Of a stretch of DNA of 26,973 nucleotides, positions 1 through 6,156 are shown piece by piece. The notes under the pieces were generated by a model. That model made no database searches and was not told the DNA's origin. It saw only the letters and a program-made list of their open reading frames with translations. The position numbers and the translations under genes were made by a program. The DNA lies in NCBI GenBank assembly GCA_964511875.1, contig CAZEHS010000033.1, positions 1 through 26,973 of the forward strand, in the 5' to 3' direction. This DNA is from CAZEHS01 sp964511875 (lineage in GTDB: Bacteria > Bacillota > Clostridia > Peptostreptococcales > Acidaminobacteraceae). Position 1 is the stretch's first letter. Each line of letters opens with the position of its first letter.

Positions 1-127
1 GGGTTTCTCAGGAATGATTGCGGTGAAGAGGGGGGGGATGGACAAGTGTTTATACCGGACTGATGGTCCTTGTTTTCATGTGGATAGTGGGCCTTGTATT
101 CGGATTCATACTGGCCTATGCCAATAA
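1..127 (+). CDS. rnfA: RnfA C-terminal end (partial)
   Basis: The frame starting at base 2 is open from the window edge and begins GFSGMIAVK. This matches the conserved end of RnfA/RsxA (E. coli RsxA ends GFSGLVKL). RnfA is an integral membrane subunit of the Rnf complex, which couples ferredoxin:NAD+ electron transfer to ion transport. The gene lies directly before rnfB, as in clostridial rnfCDGEAB operons. As written the frame runs on to TAA at 125-127, well past the usual end, and overlaps rnfB by 65 bases. A run of eight G (30-37) lies where the family normally ends. A one-base change there would end the gene at TGA 61-63, giving a TGATG overlap with the rnfB start. The true end is therefore uncertain. 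Confidence 0.55.
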   Translation, partial: GFSGMIAVKRGGMDKCLYRTDGPCFHVDSGPCIRIHTGLCQ

Positions 128-905
128 ACGGTTTGCTGTTGAGGTGGATCCTCTTATCCATATTGTTGAGGATATTCTTCCCAAGGGGCAGTGTGGCGCC
201 TGCGGCTATGCGGGCTGCATGGCCTATGCGGAAGCAGTGGTTCTGGATCCCGCGGTTGCACCTAATCTCTGTATTCCAGGGAAGGCGGATGTAGCAAAGC
301 TGGTAGGAGAGCTCACGGGGAAGGTGGCACCGGAGATGGAACCGCGGATCGCCTATGTGAAGTGCGCGGGGACTCTGGAAAAGGCGGAACGGAAATACTA
401 TTACGCTGGATTGGCGGACTGTAGATCCGCCGTGCTGCTGCAGGGGGGACCCAAAGGGTGCCAGTATGGGTGCGTTGGATATGGCAGCTGTGCCGCCAGC
501 TGTCCCTTCGATGCCCTTCACATGGGAGAAAACGGACTTCCGGTAGTCGATGGAGCCAAATGTACAGGCTGTGGAAAATGTGAAATCATTTGCCCCAAGC
601 ATGTGATAGGGATGGCGCCCATCAACAGCCATGTCAGCGTTAACTGCAATTCTCACGACAAGGGGGCCATCGCCCGCAGGAACTGCCAGGCGGCCTGCAT
701 CGGGTGCTCGATTTGTCAGAAGAACTGCCCTCATGGGGCCATCGATATGGATAGCAGTCTTGCGGTTGTCAATCACATCATATGCAACGACTGCTGCGCC
801 AGTGCCGACTGTGCTGAAAAATGCCCTACGAAGGCCATCACTCCGAAACTTCCAAGGATCATGCAGTCCATATGTATCGAAGAAATCGCATGGAGAACTG
901 AATAA
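63..905 (+). CDS. rnfB: Rnf complex iron-sulfur subunit RnfB
   Basis: RnfB is the membrane-anchored polyferredoxin that takes electrons from reduced ferredoxin and passes them into the Rnf complex. This protein has 280 residues. An N-terminal membrane helix (about 1-20) is followed by the typical YANKRFAVEVDP segment. The four-cysteine cluster motif is C44, C47, C52, C70. Further ferredoxin-type CxxCxxC...C sets sit near 133-147, 167-177, 208-222 and 241-254. The ATG at 63 is the first in-frame start after a TGA at 24-26 and has no Shine-Dalgarno site. It probably depends on translational coupling to rnfA, which supports the TGATG reading of the junction. The region before the GLVFG helix is about six residues shorter than usual. 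A terminator follows at 921. Confidence 0.93.
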   Translation: MVLVFMWIVGLVFGFILAYANKRFAVEVDPLIHIVEDILPKGQCGACGYAGCMAYAEAVVLDPAVAPNLCIPGKADVAKLVGELTGKVAPEMEPRIAYVKCAGTLEKAERKYYYAGLADCRSAVLLQGGPKGCQYGCVGYGSCAASCPFDALHMGENGLPVVDGAKCTGCGKCEIICPKHVIGMAPINSHVSVNCNSHDKGAIARRNCQAACIGCSICQKNCPHGAIDMDSSLAVVNHIICNDCCASADCAEKCPTKAITPKLPRIMQSICIEEIAWRTE

Positions 906-920
906 ACATCCGTAATGCAC

Positions 921-950
921 AAAACATCAGAATCCGTTCTGGTGTTTTTG
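921..950 (+). terminator. Rho-independent terminator of the rnf operon
   Basis: A 12-bp stem (921-932 with 937-948, one G-T wobble) closes a TCCG loop and is followed by T residues. It lies 16 bases after the rnfB stop, so it separates the rnf operon from the OadB-like operon. Confidence 0.85.
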
Positions 951-964
951 GCTTCTGTGGAAAC

Positions 965-981
965 TGATTAGTGCCTAATCA
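965..981. promoter_or_regulatory. Perfect 7-bp inverted repeat upstream of the OadB-like operon
   Basis: TGATTAG, TGC, CTAATCA form a perfect dyad just after the rnf terminator and about 200 bases before the first microprotein gene. It has no T tract, so it is more likely a protein-binding site than a terminator. The regulator is unknown. Confidence 0.3.
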
Positions 982-1072
982 TAAATTTAAATCATTGCAT
1001 ACCTGTATACGTGGACATTTGGATGTGCTGCCTTTATCAAAACACTTTGTTTAATAAAGAAAACAGCATGAA

Positions 1073-1100
1073 TTGGTTGCGATTATCGGGTTATTATAAC
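1073..1100 (+). promoter_or_regulatory. Possible promoter for the OadB-like operon
   Basis: TTGGTT (1073-1078) and TATAAC (1095-1100) are 16 bases apart, in the only sizeable untranslated region before the microprotein genes. The match is moderate. The near-palindrome at 1135-1154 would then lie about 30 bases into the transcript. Confidence 0.3.
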
Positions 1101-1134
1101 GGATTGTTCTGGTATATTTAGACCAACTGGTGAG

Positions 1135-1154
1135 CGCGAGGATGCATACTCGCG
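1135..1154. promoter_or_regulatory. 20-bp near-palindrome, possible operator or leader hairpin
   Basis: CGCGAG and CTCGCG flank an ATGCAT core, giving a 20-bp palindrome with one mismatched position on each side. As RNA it would be a 6-bp hairpin with no T run, so it is not a terminator. It lies about 35 bases before the first microprotein start. It could be an operator or a translation-affecting hairpin. Confidence 0.4.
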
Positions 1155-1188
1155 AGAAAGAAGAAGATTTTCCATGGAGGTGGCAGTC

Positions 1189-1290
1189 TTGTCAGATGGG
1201 TTATCACTACAGCAAGTGATCATAGGGGTGGCAGTATTCGCACTTGTATTCGTGATTTATGCCTGGAATATCCGTAAGGAACTGAAATAG
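1189..1290 (+). CDS. Single-helix membrane microprotein upstream of the OadB-like gene
   Basis: This is a 33-residue ORF with the sequence pattern of one membrane helix (about QQVIIGVAVFALVFVIYAW) and a basic tail NIRKELK. I chose the TTG start because a strong GGAGGTGG (1177-1184) lies just before it. An in-frame ATG at 1174 would give 38 residues but has a poorer ribosome site. It is followed by a second microprotein and the OadB-like gene with close spacing, so it may be a small subunit of that membrane protein. I do not recognise a family. The helix, ribosome site and context are the evidence that it is real. Confidence 0.6.
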   Translation: MSDGLSLQQVIIGVAVFALVFVIYAWNIRKELK

Positions 1291-1335
1291 GTCATCATAA
1301 AACATGAACAAAAATATGAAAAACGAGGTGAAGTT

Positions 1336-1476
1336 ATGCTGTCAATCGAAGTTGCTCTGGAGGTTTTTTGGGTCGGATTCATAATTTCCATATTCATGGC
1401 TGCGATGATCAAAGGGCTTCTGGCTCTGATCAACCATGCGGAGAAAAAGATGGTAAAGGCCGAAGTCCAAGCATGA
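1336..1476 (+). CDS. Second single-helix microprotein, possibly OadG-like
   Basis: This is a 46-residue ORF with one predicted membrane helix (about residues 8-31) and a charged C-terminal tail. GAGGTG lies five bases before the ATG. It sits 35 bases before the OadB-like gene. Small one-helix gamma subunits (OadG/MmdD type) normally accompany the beta subunit in sodium-pump decarboxylases. Size, topology and position fit a reduced gamma subunit, but there is too little sequence to prove homology. The proline/alanine-rich tail of classical OadG is absent. Confidence 0.65.
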   Translation: MLSIEVALEVFWVGFIISIFMAAMIKGLLALINHAEKKMVKAEVQA

Positions 1477-1510
1477 TATAAGCGCTATAAATTAAACTGA
1501 GAGGTTCATT

Positions 1511-2716
1511 ATGGATCCAATGCAATTATTTCAGGGTATCGGCACGATGTTTGTGCAGGACCCTATCATCGTAGCAGCTCGAATAGGGCTTATACTGCTT
1601 GGAATGCTTCTGGTCTACCTGGGTAAAAAAAATATTCTGGAGCCCCTCGTCATGATACCCATGGGGTTCGGAATGATCGCAATCAATGCCGGTGTCATGT
1701 TTTTTTCCGGCAATACCGTCGGCAACATTTTTATCGATCCCATGATGTCCGATACCGACGGACTTATGAACATCATGCAGATTGACTTCTTACAGCCAGT
1801 TTATACTCTGACATTCAGTAACGGACTTATTGCCTGCATCGTATTCATGGGAATCGGCGTCATTACCGATATCGGATTTATGCTTGCCTACCCATTCACC
1901 AGTATGCTCATCGCCATGTGCGCCGAACTGGGAACTGTTGCAACATATCCTATTGCCCGCTGGATGGGCCTGTCACCGGGAGAATCCGCTGCTGTAGCGA
2001 TCATAGGCACAGCTGACGGCCCCATGGTACTCTACGCTTCCCTGATGCTGGCGAAGGACCTGTTCGTACCGATCACCATCGTGGCTTACCTCTACCTGAG
2101 TTTAACTTACGGAGGTTATCCATACCTGATCCGTTTGCTGGTTCCAAAAGAGCTGCGGGGTAAGGTAGTGGTATCTGCACCGATGAAGAATGTTTCATCC
2201 GATGTGAAGATAACGTTCGCTGTTGTGGCCTGTGCGGTACTCTGTCTTCTGTTTCCTGTGGCCTCTCCGCTCTTTATGAGCTTTTTCCTGGGGATTGCCG
2301 TGCGGGAATCGGGAATCAAAAAATATACGAAGTTGATCGAAGATGGTTTTCTTTACGGTGCAACGTTCTTTCTGGGTCTGATGCTTGGTGTCCTTTGCGA
2401 GGCCAACACGATCCTTAACCCTAAAGTGCTTACCCTGCTGGTTCTGGGGATGATTGCGCTGCTTCTGTCAGGAATCGGAGGCATAATTGGGGGATATATC
2501 GTCTACTATATCAACGGCAAGAATTTCAATCCCGTCATCGGAATCGCGGGAGTGTCATGTGTGCCGACCACGGTAAAGGTTGCCCAGAAGGAAGTCACTA
2601 AAGCGAATAAATACAACTTTATTCTCCAATATGCAATGGGTGCCAATATCTGCGGTGTTATCACATCAGCAATCCTTACAGGGGTTTATGTGACCTTGAT
2701 TCCGATGCTGAAGTAG
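1511..2716 (+). CDS. OadB-family membrane protein (sodium-translocating decarboxylase beta-subunit type)
   Basis: The 401-residue, multi-helix protein has the family hallmarks. These are MGIGVITDIGF, then GTADGPM where OadB, GcdB and MmdB have GGADGPT (it carries the essential Asp), and near the end NPVIGIAGVSCVPTTVKVAQ and QYAMGANICGVITSAI. In the known family this subunit decarboxylates carboxybiotin and exports Na+. The Gly-to-Thr and Thr-to-Met changes in the Asp motif are unusual. No carboxyltransferase, biotin carrier or classical gamma subunit is encoded nearby, so the protein may serve distant partners or act as a Na+-linked carboxylate transporter. GAGAGG precedes the ATG. It forms an operon with the two microproteins and ends at a strong terminator. 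Confidence is high for the family and low for the substrate. Confidence 0.85.
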   Translation: MDPMQLFQGIGTMFVQDPIIVAARIGLILLGMLLVYLGKKNILEPLVMIPMGFGMIAINAGVMFFSGNTVGNIFIDPMMSDTDGLMNIMQIDFLQPVYTLTFSNGLIACIVFMGIGVITDIGFMLAYPFTSMLIAMCAELGTVATYPIARWMGLSPGESAAVAIIGTADGPMVLYASLMLAKDLFVPITIVAYLYLSLTYGGYPYLIRLLVPKELRGKVVVSAPMKNVSSDVKITFAVVACAVLCLLFPVASPLFMSFFLGIAVRESGIKKYTKLIEDGFLYGATFFLGLMLGVLCEANTILNPKVLTLLVLGMIALLLSGIGGIIGGYIVYYINGKNFNPVIGIAGVSCVPTTVKVAQKEVTKANKYNFILQYAMGANICGVITSAILTGVYVTLIPMLK

Positions 2717-2740
2717 CCGCAAAAAATAAGTCAACATTAG

Positions 2741-2777
2741 AAGGACAGGGAAATCGAACCCTGTCCTTTGTTTTTTG
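2741..2777 (+). terminator. Rho-independent terminator of the OadB-like operon
   Basis: AAGGACAGGG (2741-2750) and CCCTGTCCTT (2759-2768) form a perfect 10-bp stem with an 8-base loop, followed by TGTTTTTTG. Confidence 0.93.
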
Positions 2778-2821
2778 AAAGTCGAAAATGGACGAAACAT
2801 GAAGACGCAGGTTTGCATGTG

Positions 2822-2880
2822 AACGGATGCAGGGTTACTTCCAGCGGGTTTGATAACCTGAATCCGTTAAGTAACAAACC
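2822..2880 (+). promoter_or_regulatory. Interlocking inverted repeats, possible RNA pseudoknot or operator before the permease
   Basis: AACGGAT (2822-2828) pairs with ATCCGTT (2862-2868). GTTACTT (2834-2840), inside that loop, pairs with AAGTAAC (2869-2875), directly after the first stem. A small GGTT-TGAT-AACC hairpin (2847-2858) lies in the loop. Together this has the layout of an H-type pseudoknot with two adjacent 7-bp stems. It does not match the purine, PRPP, THF or preQ1 riboswitch sequences I know. If transcription starts only near 2955 the same dyads would be DNA operators. Confidence 0.4.
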
Positions 2881-2906
2881 ACTTGGCATGAAAAGAATAG
2901 AAATTG

Positions 2907-2948
2907 TCATCTGGTTACATGGACAAAGAGTTTATCATCTGGTAATCT
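2907..2948 (+). promoter_or_regulatory. Possible uraA promoter and TCATCTGGT direct repeat
   Basis: TGGACA (2920-2925) and TAATCT (2943-2948) are 17 bases apart and would start transcription near 2955. The 9-mer TCATCTGGT occurs twice, at 2907-2915 and 2935-2943, exactly 28 bases apart and flanking the -35. TTGTC (2904-2908) and GACAA (2922-2926) can also pair. These may be regulator sites. Confidence 0.35.
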
Positions 2949-3010
2949 TACAAAGATTGAAGATTCAGTGCGCAAGCATATTCAGTCAAAATCATTAGGA
3001 GGAAATGCGG

Positions 3011-4306
3011 ATGGCAAAAAGAATCGTCCAGGTTAATGAGAAGTTACCACTTATCGAGAGCATTCCACTGAGTTTTCAGCATCTTTTTGCAATGTTCGGA
3101 GCATCTGTGCTTGTACCGTTCCTGTTCCATGTGGATCCTTCCACAGTATTGCTTATGAACGGCATTGGCACCCTGATCTACTTTGTTCTTACCAAATTCA
3201 AGGTTCCTGCTTTCCTGGGTTCCAGCTTCGCGTTCCTTGCACCTGCCAGTGCGGTTATCGGTAATCAGGGATACGGTTATGCACTGGGCGGCTTCATGGC
3301 TGCCGGTCTGGCTTTCGTCATTGTAGGACTTATCATTCATTATGCAGGAGACAAGTGGATTCATACAGTATTCCCGCCGGCGGCCATGGGCGCTATCGTT
3401 GCAATCATTGGTCTGGAGCTTTCGCCAGTAGCGGCAAAGATGTCCGGTCTGGTTGCAGATTCAAATAATCCAGCCCTGTATATGGATCCCAAGGTACTGC
3501 TGGTATCCCTTTCGACCCTGGCAATCATTGTAATCGGTTCCGTTGTATTCAGGGGTTTCATGTCGATCATTCCGATACTGATCGGGGTTGTAGGGGGCTA
3601 CTTCATAGCGCTGTTCACAGGTCTGGTTGATTTTGGGCCGGTTATGGCTGCACCCTGGCTGAGATTGCCTACATTCTACGCTCCTCAGTTCGATATCGCC
3701 GCCATCCTGACCATACTGCCGGCAGCTTTGGTTGTTATTGCCGAGAATATCGGTCACCTTGTCGTAACAGGAAACATCGTGGGTAAAGATCTTATGAAGA
3801 GCCCTGGCCTTCACCGGTCCCTTTTGGGCAACGGGATATCCACCTTCCTGTCTGCCTGTGTGGGCTCCGTTCCAACGACTTCGTACGGCGAAAATATCGG
3901 CGTGCTGGCAATAACAAAGGTTTACAGCGTTTGGGTCATTACCGGAACCGCGGTGATTTCAATTTCGCTGGCATTTATCGGTAAGTTCGCCGCGCTTATC
4001 GGCACAATCCCCGTTCCCGTAATGGGGGGAGTGTCCATGATGCTCTTCGGCGTCATCGCTGCTTCCGGTTTGCGGATGCTGGTAGATGAAAAAGTAGACT
4101 ACAGCAAACCGCAGAATCTGATACTCACTGCTACGGTACTGGTTGTAGGACTCTCCGGCGTACATTTCCCTGTAACCCCAACCGTCACCCTTGCCGGTAT
4201 GGCTTTGGCCACTATCGTATCCATCCTCATCAGTCTGCTGTTCAAGACATTTGAAGTCACAGGCATACTCAATGATGAAACCGAGCCGGCGGATCTGGCA
4301 AAATAA
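3011..4306 (+). CDS. uraA: Uracil permease, UraA type (NCS2 family)
   Basis: This is an NCS2 nucleobase:cation symporter of 431 residues with about 14 membrane segments. The N-terminus has the UraA signature QHLFAMFGASVLVP. Residues E245 and H249 (AENIGH) and E294 (SYGENIG) align with E. coli UraA E241, H245 and E290, which bind uracil. This favours uracil or a related pyrimidine over xanthine. I chose the ATG at 3011 over the in-frame ATG at 3005 because AGGAGG at 2997-3002 is only two bases from 3005 and eight from 3011. The gene has its own leader and terminator but sits directly before the maturation factor and PucR genes. Import of the substrate for the downstream pathway is inferred from this position. 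Confidence 0.9.
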   Translation: MAKRIVQVNEKLPLIESIPLSFQHLFAMFGASVLVPFLFHVDPSTVLLMNGIGTLIYFVLTKFKVPAFLGSSFAFLAPASAVIGNQGYGYALGGFMAAGLAFVIVGLIIHYAGDKWIHTVFPPAAMGAIVAIIGLELSPVAAKMSGLVADSNNPALYMDPKVLLVSLSTLAIIVIGSVVFRGFMSIIPILIGVVGGYFIALFTGLVDFGPVMAAPWLRLPTFYAPQFDIAAILTILPAALVVIAENIGHLVVTGNIVGKDLMKSPGLHRSLLGNGISTFLSACVGSVPTTSYGENIGVLAITKVYSVWVITGTAVISISLAFIGKFAALIGTIPVPVMGGVSMMLFGVIAASGLRMLVDEKVDYSKPQNLILTATVLVVGLSGVHFPVTPTVTLAGMALATIVSILISLLFKTFEVTGILNDETEPADLAK

Positions 4307-4371
4307 AGGGCTGTGCCAGCTGTGAACAGGGTTATATAGCAAGACCAGCATACTATTGAATTATATGTGTT

Positions 4372-4407
4372 AAACAGGAACAAACTACGGTTTGTTCCTG
4401 TTTTTTT
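4372..4407 (+). terminator. Rho-independent terminator of uraA
   Basis: A perfect 14-bp stem (AAACAGGAACAAAC at 4372-4385 with 4390-4403) closes a TACG loop and runs into a seven-T tract. Confidence 0.95.
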
Positions 4408-4410
4408 AAA

Positions 4411-4429
4411 TTTGTTAGAATGTAACAAA
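4411..4429. promoter_or_regulatory. TTTGTTA-N5-TAACAAA dyad, candidate operator
   Basis: This is a perfect 7-bp inverted repeat with a 5-base spacer, about 30 bases upstream of the -10 of the yqeB-pucR promoter. Its right half extends to GTAACAAACCA (4422-4432), an 11-mer found again at 2871-2881 in the uraA leader. A shared regulator such as the PucR encoded at 6157 is a reasonable guess. The motif is not the published B. subtilis PucR box. Confidence 0.45.
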
Positions 4430-4457
4430 CCAAATTCTGCTTTAGTGGATTTATCAT

Positions 4458-4466
4458 TGATATAAT
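4458..4466 (+). promoter_or_regulatory. Extended -10 promoter of yqeB-pucR
   Basis: TGATATAAT is a perfect -10 hexamer with an extended TG. No good -35 is visible at 16-18 bases, which would fit an activator-dependent promoter with the dyad at 4411-4429 upstream. The predicted 5' leader is about 85 bases. Confidence 0.6.
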
Positions 4467-4560
4467 GGGGTAAAAGGATATATTGATTGGTTCTTTAAAC
4501 TAATTTGAAATCGATTAATCCAACATGTACATAGCAGTTCACACCAATAGGAGGCATTCC

Positions 4561-6156
4561 ATGAATCTTCACCAGGAAGCAGCCCGATTATCGGACTGGA
4601 ACAAACGATTTGCTTGGACGGTGATCGTCAGCGCCAAAGGTTCCACACCCCGGAATAAGGCCCATATGATCGTTCTTGAGGATGGCAGCATCATCGGCAC
4701 CATCGGCGGAGGAATTGCGGAAAGAACAGTGATTGAGGAAGCGGTCGAGGCCCTTAAAGAGGGTAAATCCCGTTCGGTGCAGTTGACCCTTAATAGTGAT
4801 GCCGAGGGCGGGCTTCCCATGCACTGCGGAGGGGATATGACTGTGTTCATCGATGTCAGTACAAGTCGACCCAAGTTATTGCTCGTTGGCGGCGGCCATG
4901 TGAATCTGGCGGTATATAAACTGGGTATTTTTCTGGGCTATGAGTGCCGAGTGGTTGATGAACGACCGGAATTCGCTTCGGTTGAACGATATCCCGAAGC
5001 AGCTGGCATCTATACGGAACCATCATTAGAAGCTGCTGTGATGCTGGCCCCTGTGGATGGGGACACCTCTGTTGTCATTGCTACCAAAGATGCGGACGAA
5101 ATCGCTTTGAGGTCTGTTTTCAATCGTGGTGCCGGATATGTTGGAGTGATCGGCAGCCGTAGAAAGGTTACAATCATCAGGAATCACCTGCTGGCAGATG
5201 GATATCTGCTGGAAAATGTTGACCGTGTGTTCGCTCCGATCGGCCTTGATATCGGTTCTGAAACCCCTGAGGAGATTGCGGTGAGTATTTTGGCAGAAAT
5301 CATGAAAATCAGGGCAGGGAAAACGGGGAATTCATTTTCTGATTCCGTACGCAAGCATAAGGATCTTGTCATTGTAAGGAGCGCCGGGGATGTGGCCACC
5401 GGCACGATTGCACGCCTGCATCTTGGGGGATGGCGAGTTCTGGCTCTGGAATGCGAGAGGCCAACAGTGATCAGGAGGACCGTCTCTCTCGCAGAGGCTG
5501 TTATGGCTGGAATGAGCGAAGTGGAGAGCATCCGTGGGATTCTATGCAGGGATGTGGCGGACATGGAACAGGCCTGGGCCCAGGGTGCCGTGTCTGTCGT
5601 CGTGGATCCGGAAGGGGAATGGATCCGGAAGTTGAAGCCGATGGTGGTAGTGGACGCAATTCTAGCCAAACGGAATATGGGGACATCTCTGGACATGGCG
5701 CCAATCGTTGTGGGACTGGGGCCAGGCTTCACAGCAGGAGAAAATGTCCACGCAGTCATTGAAACCAATCGGGGGCATCGGTTGGGCAAGGTGCTCTATT
5801 CCGGGTCTGCTGAACCCAACACCGGCGTTCCTGGAAATATAGACGGCTATACATCCGAAAGGATTCTGAGAGCCCCAGTAGATGGCATCGTAAAGAACAT
5901 CAGGGCAATTGGAGATATGGTAGAAGCTGATGAAATAGTCATGGAAGTAGCCGGTATTCCTGTGAAGTCAGAAATCCGAGGTATGCTGCGCGGTCTCATT
6001 GCAGAAGGCATCGCCGTTACAACCGGCTTCAAGATCGGCGATGTGGATCCCCGTGCGGACCGGTCCGCCTGCTTTGAGATTTCGGATAAGGCGAGGGCAG
6101 TGGCAGGAGGTGTTCTGGAAGCAGTCCTGACACTCCGTCGTACTAGGGAGGCTTAG
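4561..6156 (+). CDS. yqeB: YqeB-type maturation factor for selenium-dependent molybdenum hydroxylases (XdhC/CoxI plus EF2563 domain)
   Basis: The 531-residue protein, close to the length of E. coli YqeB (541), has two parts. Residues 1 to about 250 are XdhC/CoxI-like, with GSTPRNKAHM, IGTIGGGIAE and a Rossmann motif LLVGGGHVNLAV. XdhC proteins bind molybdenum cofactor and insert it in sulfurated form into hydroxylases. Residues from about 265 on are the EF2563/YqeB domain, with RSAGDVATGTIARLHLGGWR and GLGPGFTAGENVHAVIETNRGH. This domain marks genomes with selenium-dependent molybdenum hydroxylases. The ATG at 4561 is chosen because AGGAGG lies seven bases before it; an upstream in-frame ATG at 4525 lacks a site. 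It is joined to pucR without a gap. The hydroxylase itself (large FeS/FAD/Mo subunits) is not in the window. Confidence 0.9.
   Translation: MNLHQEAARLSDWNKRFAWTVIVSAKGSTPRNKAHMIVLEDGSIIGTIGGGIAERTVIEEAVEALKEGKSRSVQLTLNSDAEGGLPMHCGGDMTVFIDVSTSRPKLLLVGGGHVNLAVYKLGIFLGYECRVVDERPEFASVERYPEAAGIYTEPSLEAAVMLAPVDGDTSVVIATKDADEIALRSVFNRGAGYVGVIGSRRKVTIIRNHLLADGYLLENVDRVFAPIGLDIGSETPEEIAVSILAEIMKIRAGKTGNSFSDSVRKHKDLVIVRSAGDVATGTIARLHLGGWRVLALECERPTVIRRTVSLAEAVMAGMSEVESIRGILCRDVADMEQAWAQGAVSVVVDPEGEWIRKLKPMVVVDAILAKRNMGTSLDMAPIVVGLGPGFTAGENVHAVIETNRGHRLGKVLYSGSAEPNTGVPGNIDGYTSERILRAPVDGIVKNIRAIGDMVEADEIVMEVAGIPVKSEIRGMLRGLIAEGIAVTTGFKIGDVDPRADRSACFEISDKARAVAGGVLEAVLTLRRTREA

Noticed and set aside
2768..2998. 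76-codon ORF between the OadB-like terminator and uraA
   Set aside because: It begins inside the terminator, has no ribosome site, its product looks like no protein family, and it overlaps the dyad-rich leader.
2785..3005. Guanine/xanthine riboswitch before the nucleobase permease
   Set aside because: The conserved purine-riboswitch core and loop-loop sequences are not present; the dyads found have a different layout.
5184..5789. 201-codon antisense ORF opposite yqeB
   Set aside because: Low-complexity Ser/Thr/Pro-rich translation typical of a reverse-strand shadow of a conserved gene.
4561..6156. A new XdhC-YqeB fusion protein
   Set aside because: The two-part architecture and length match the known YqeB family, including the E. 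coli protein, so it is not novel.
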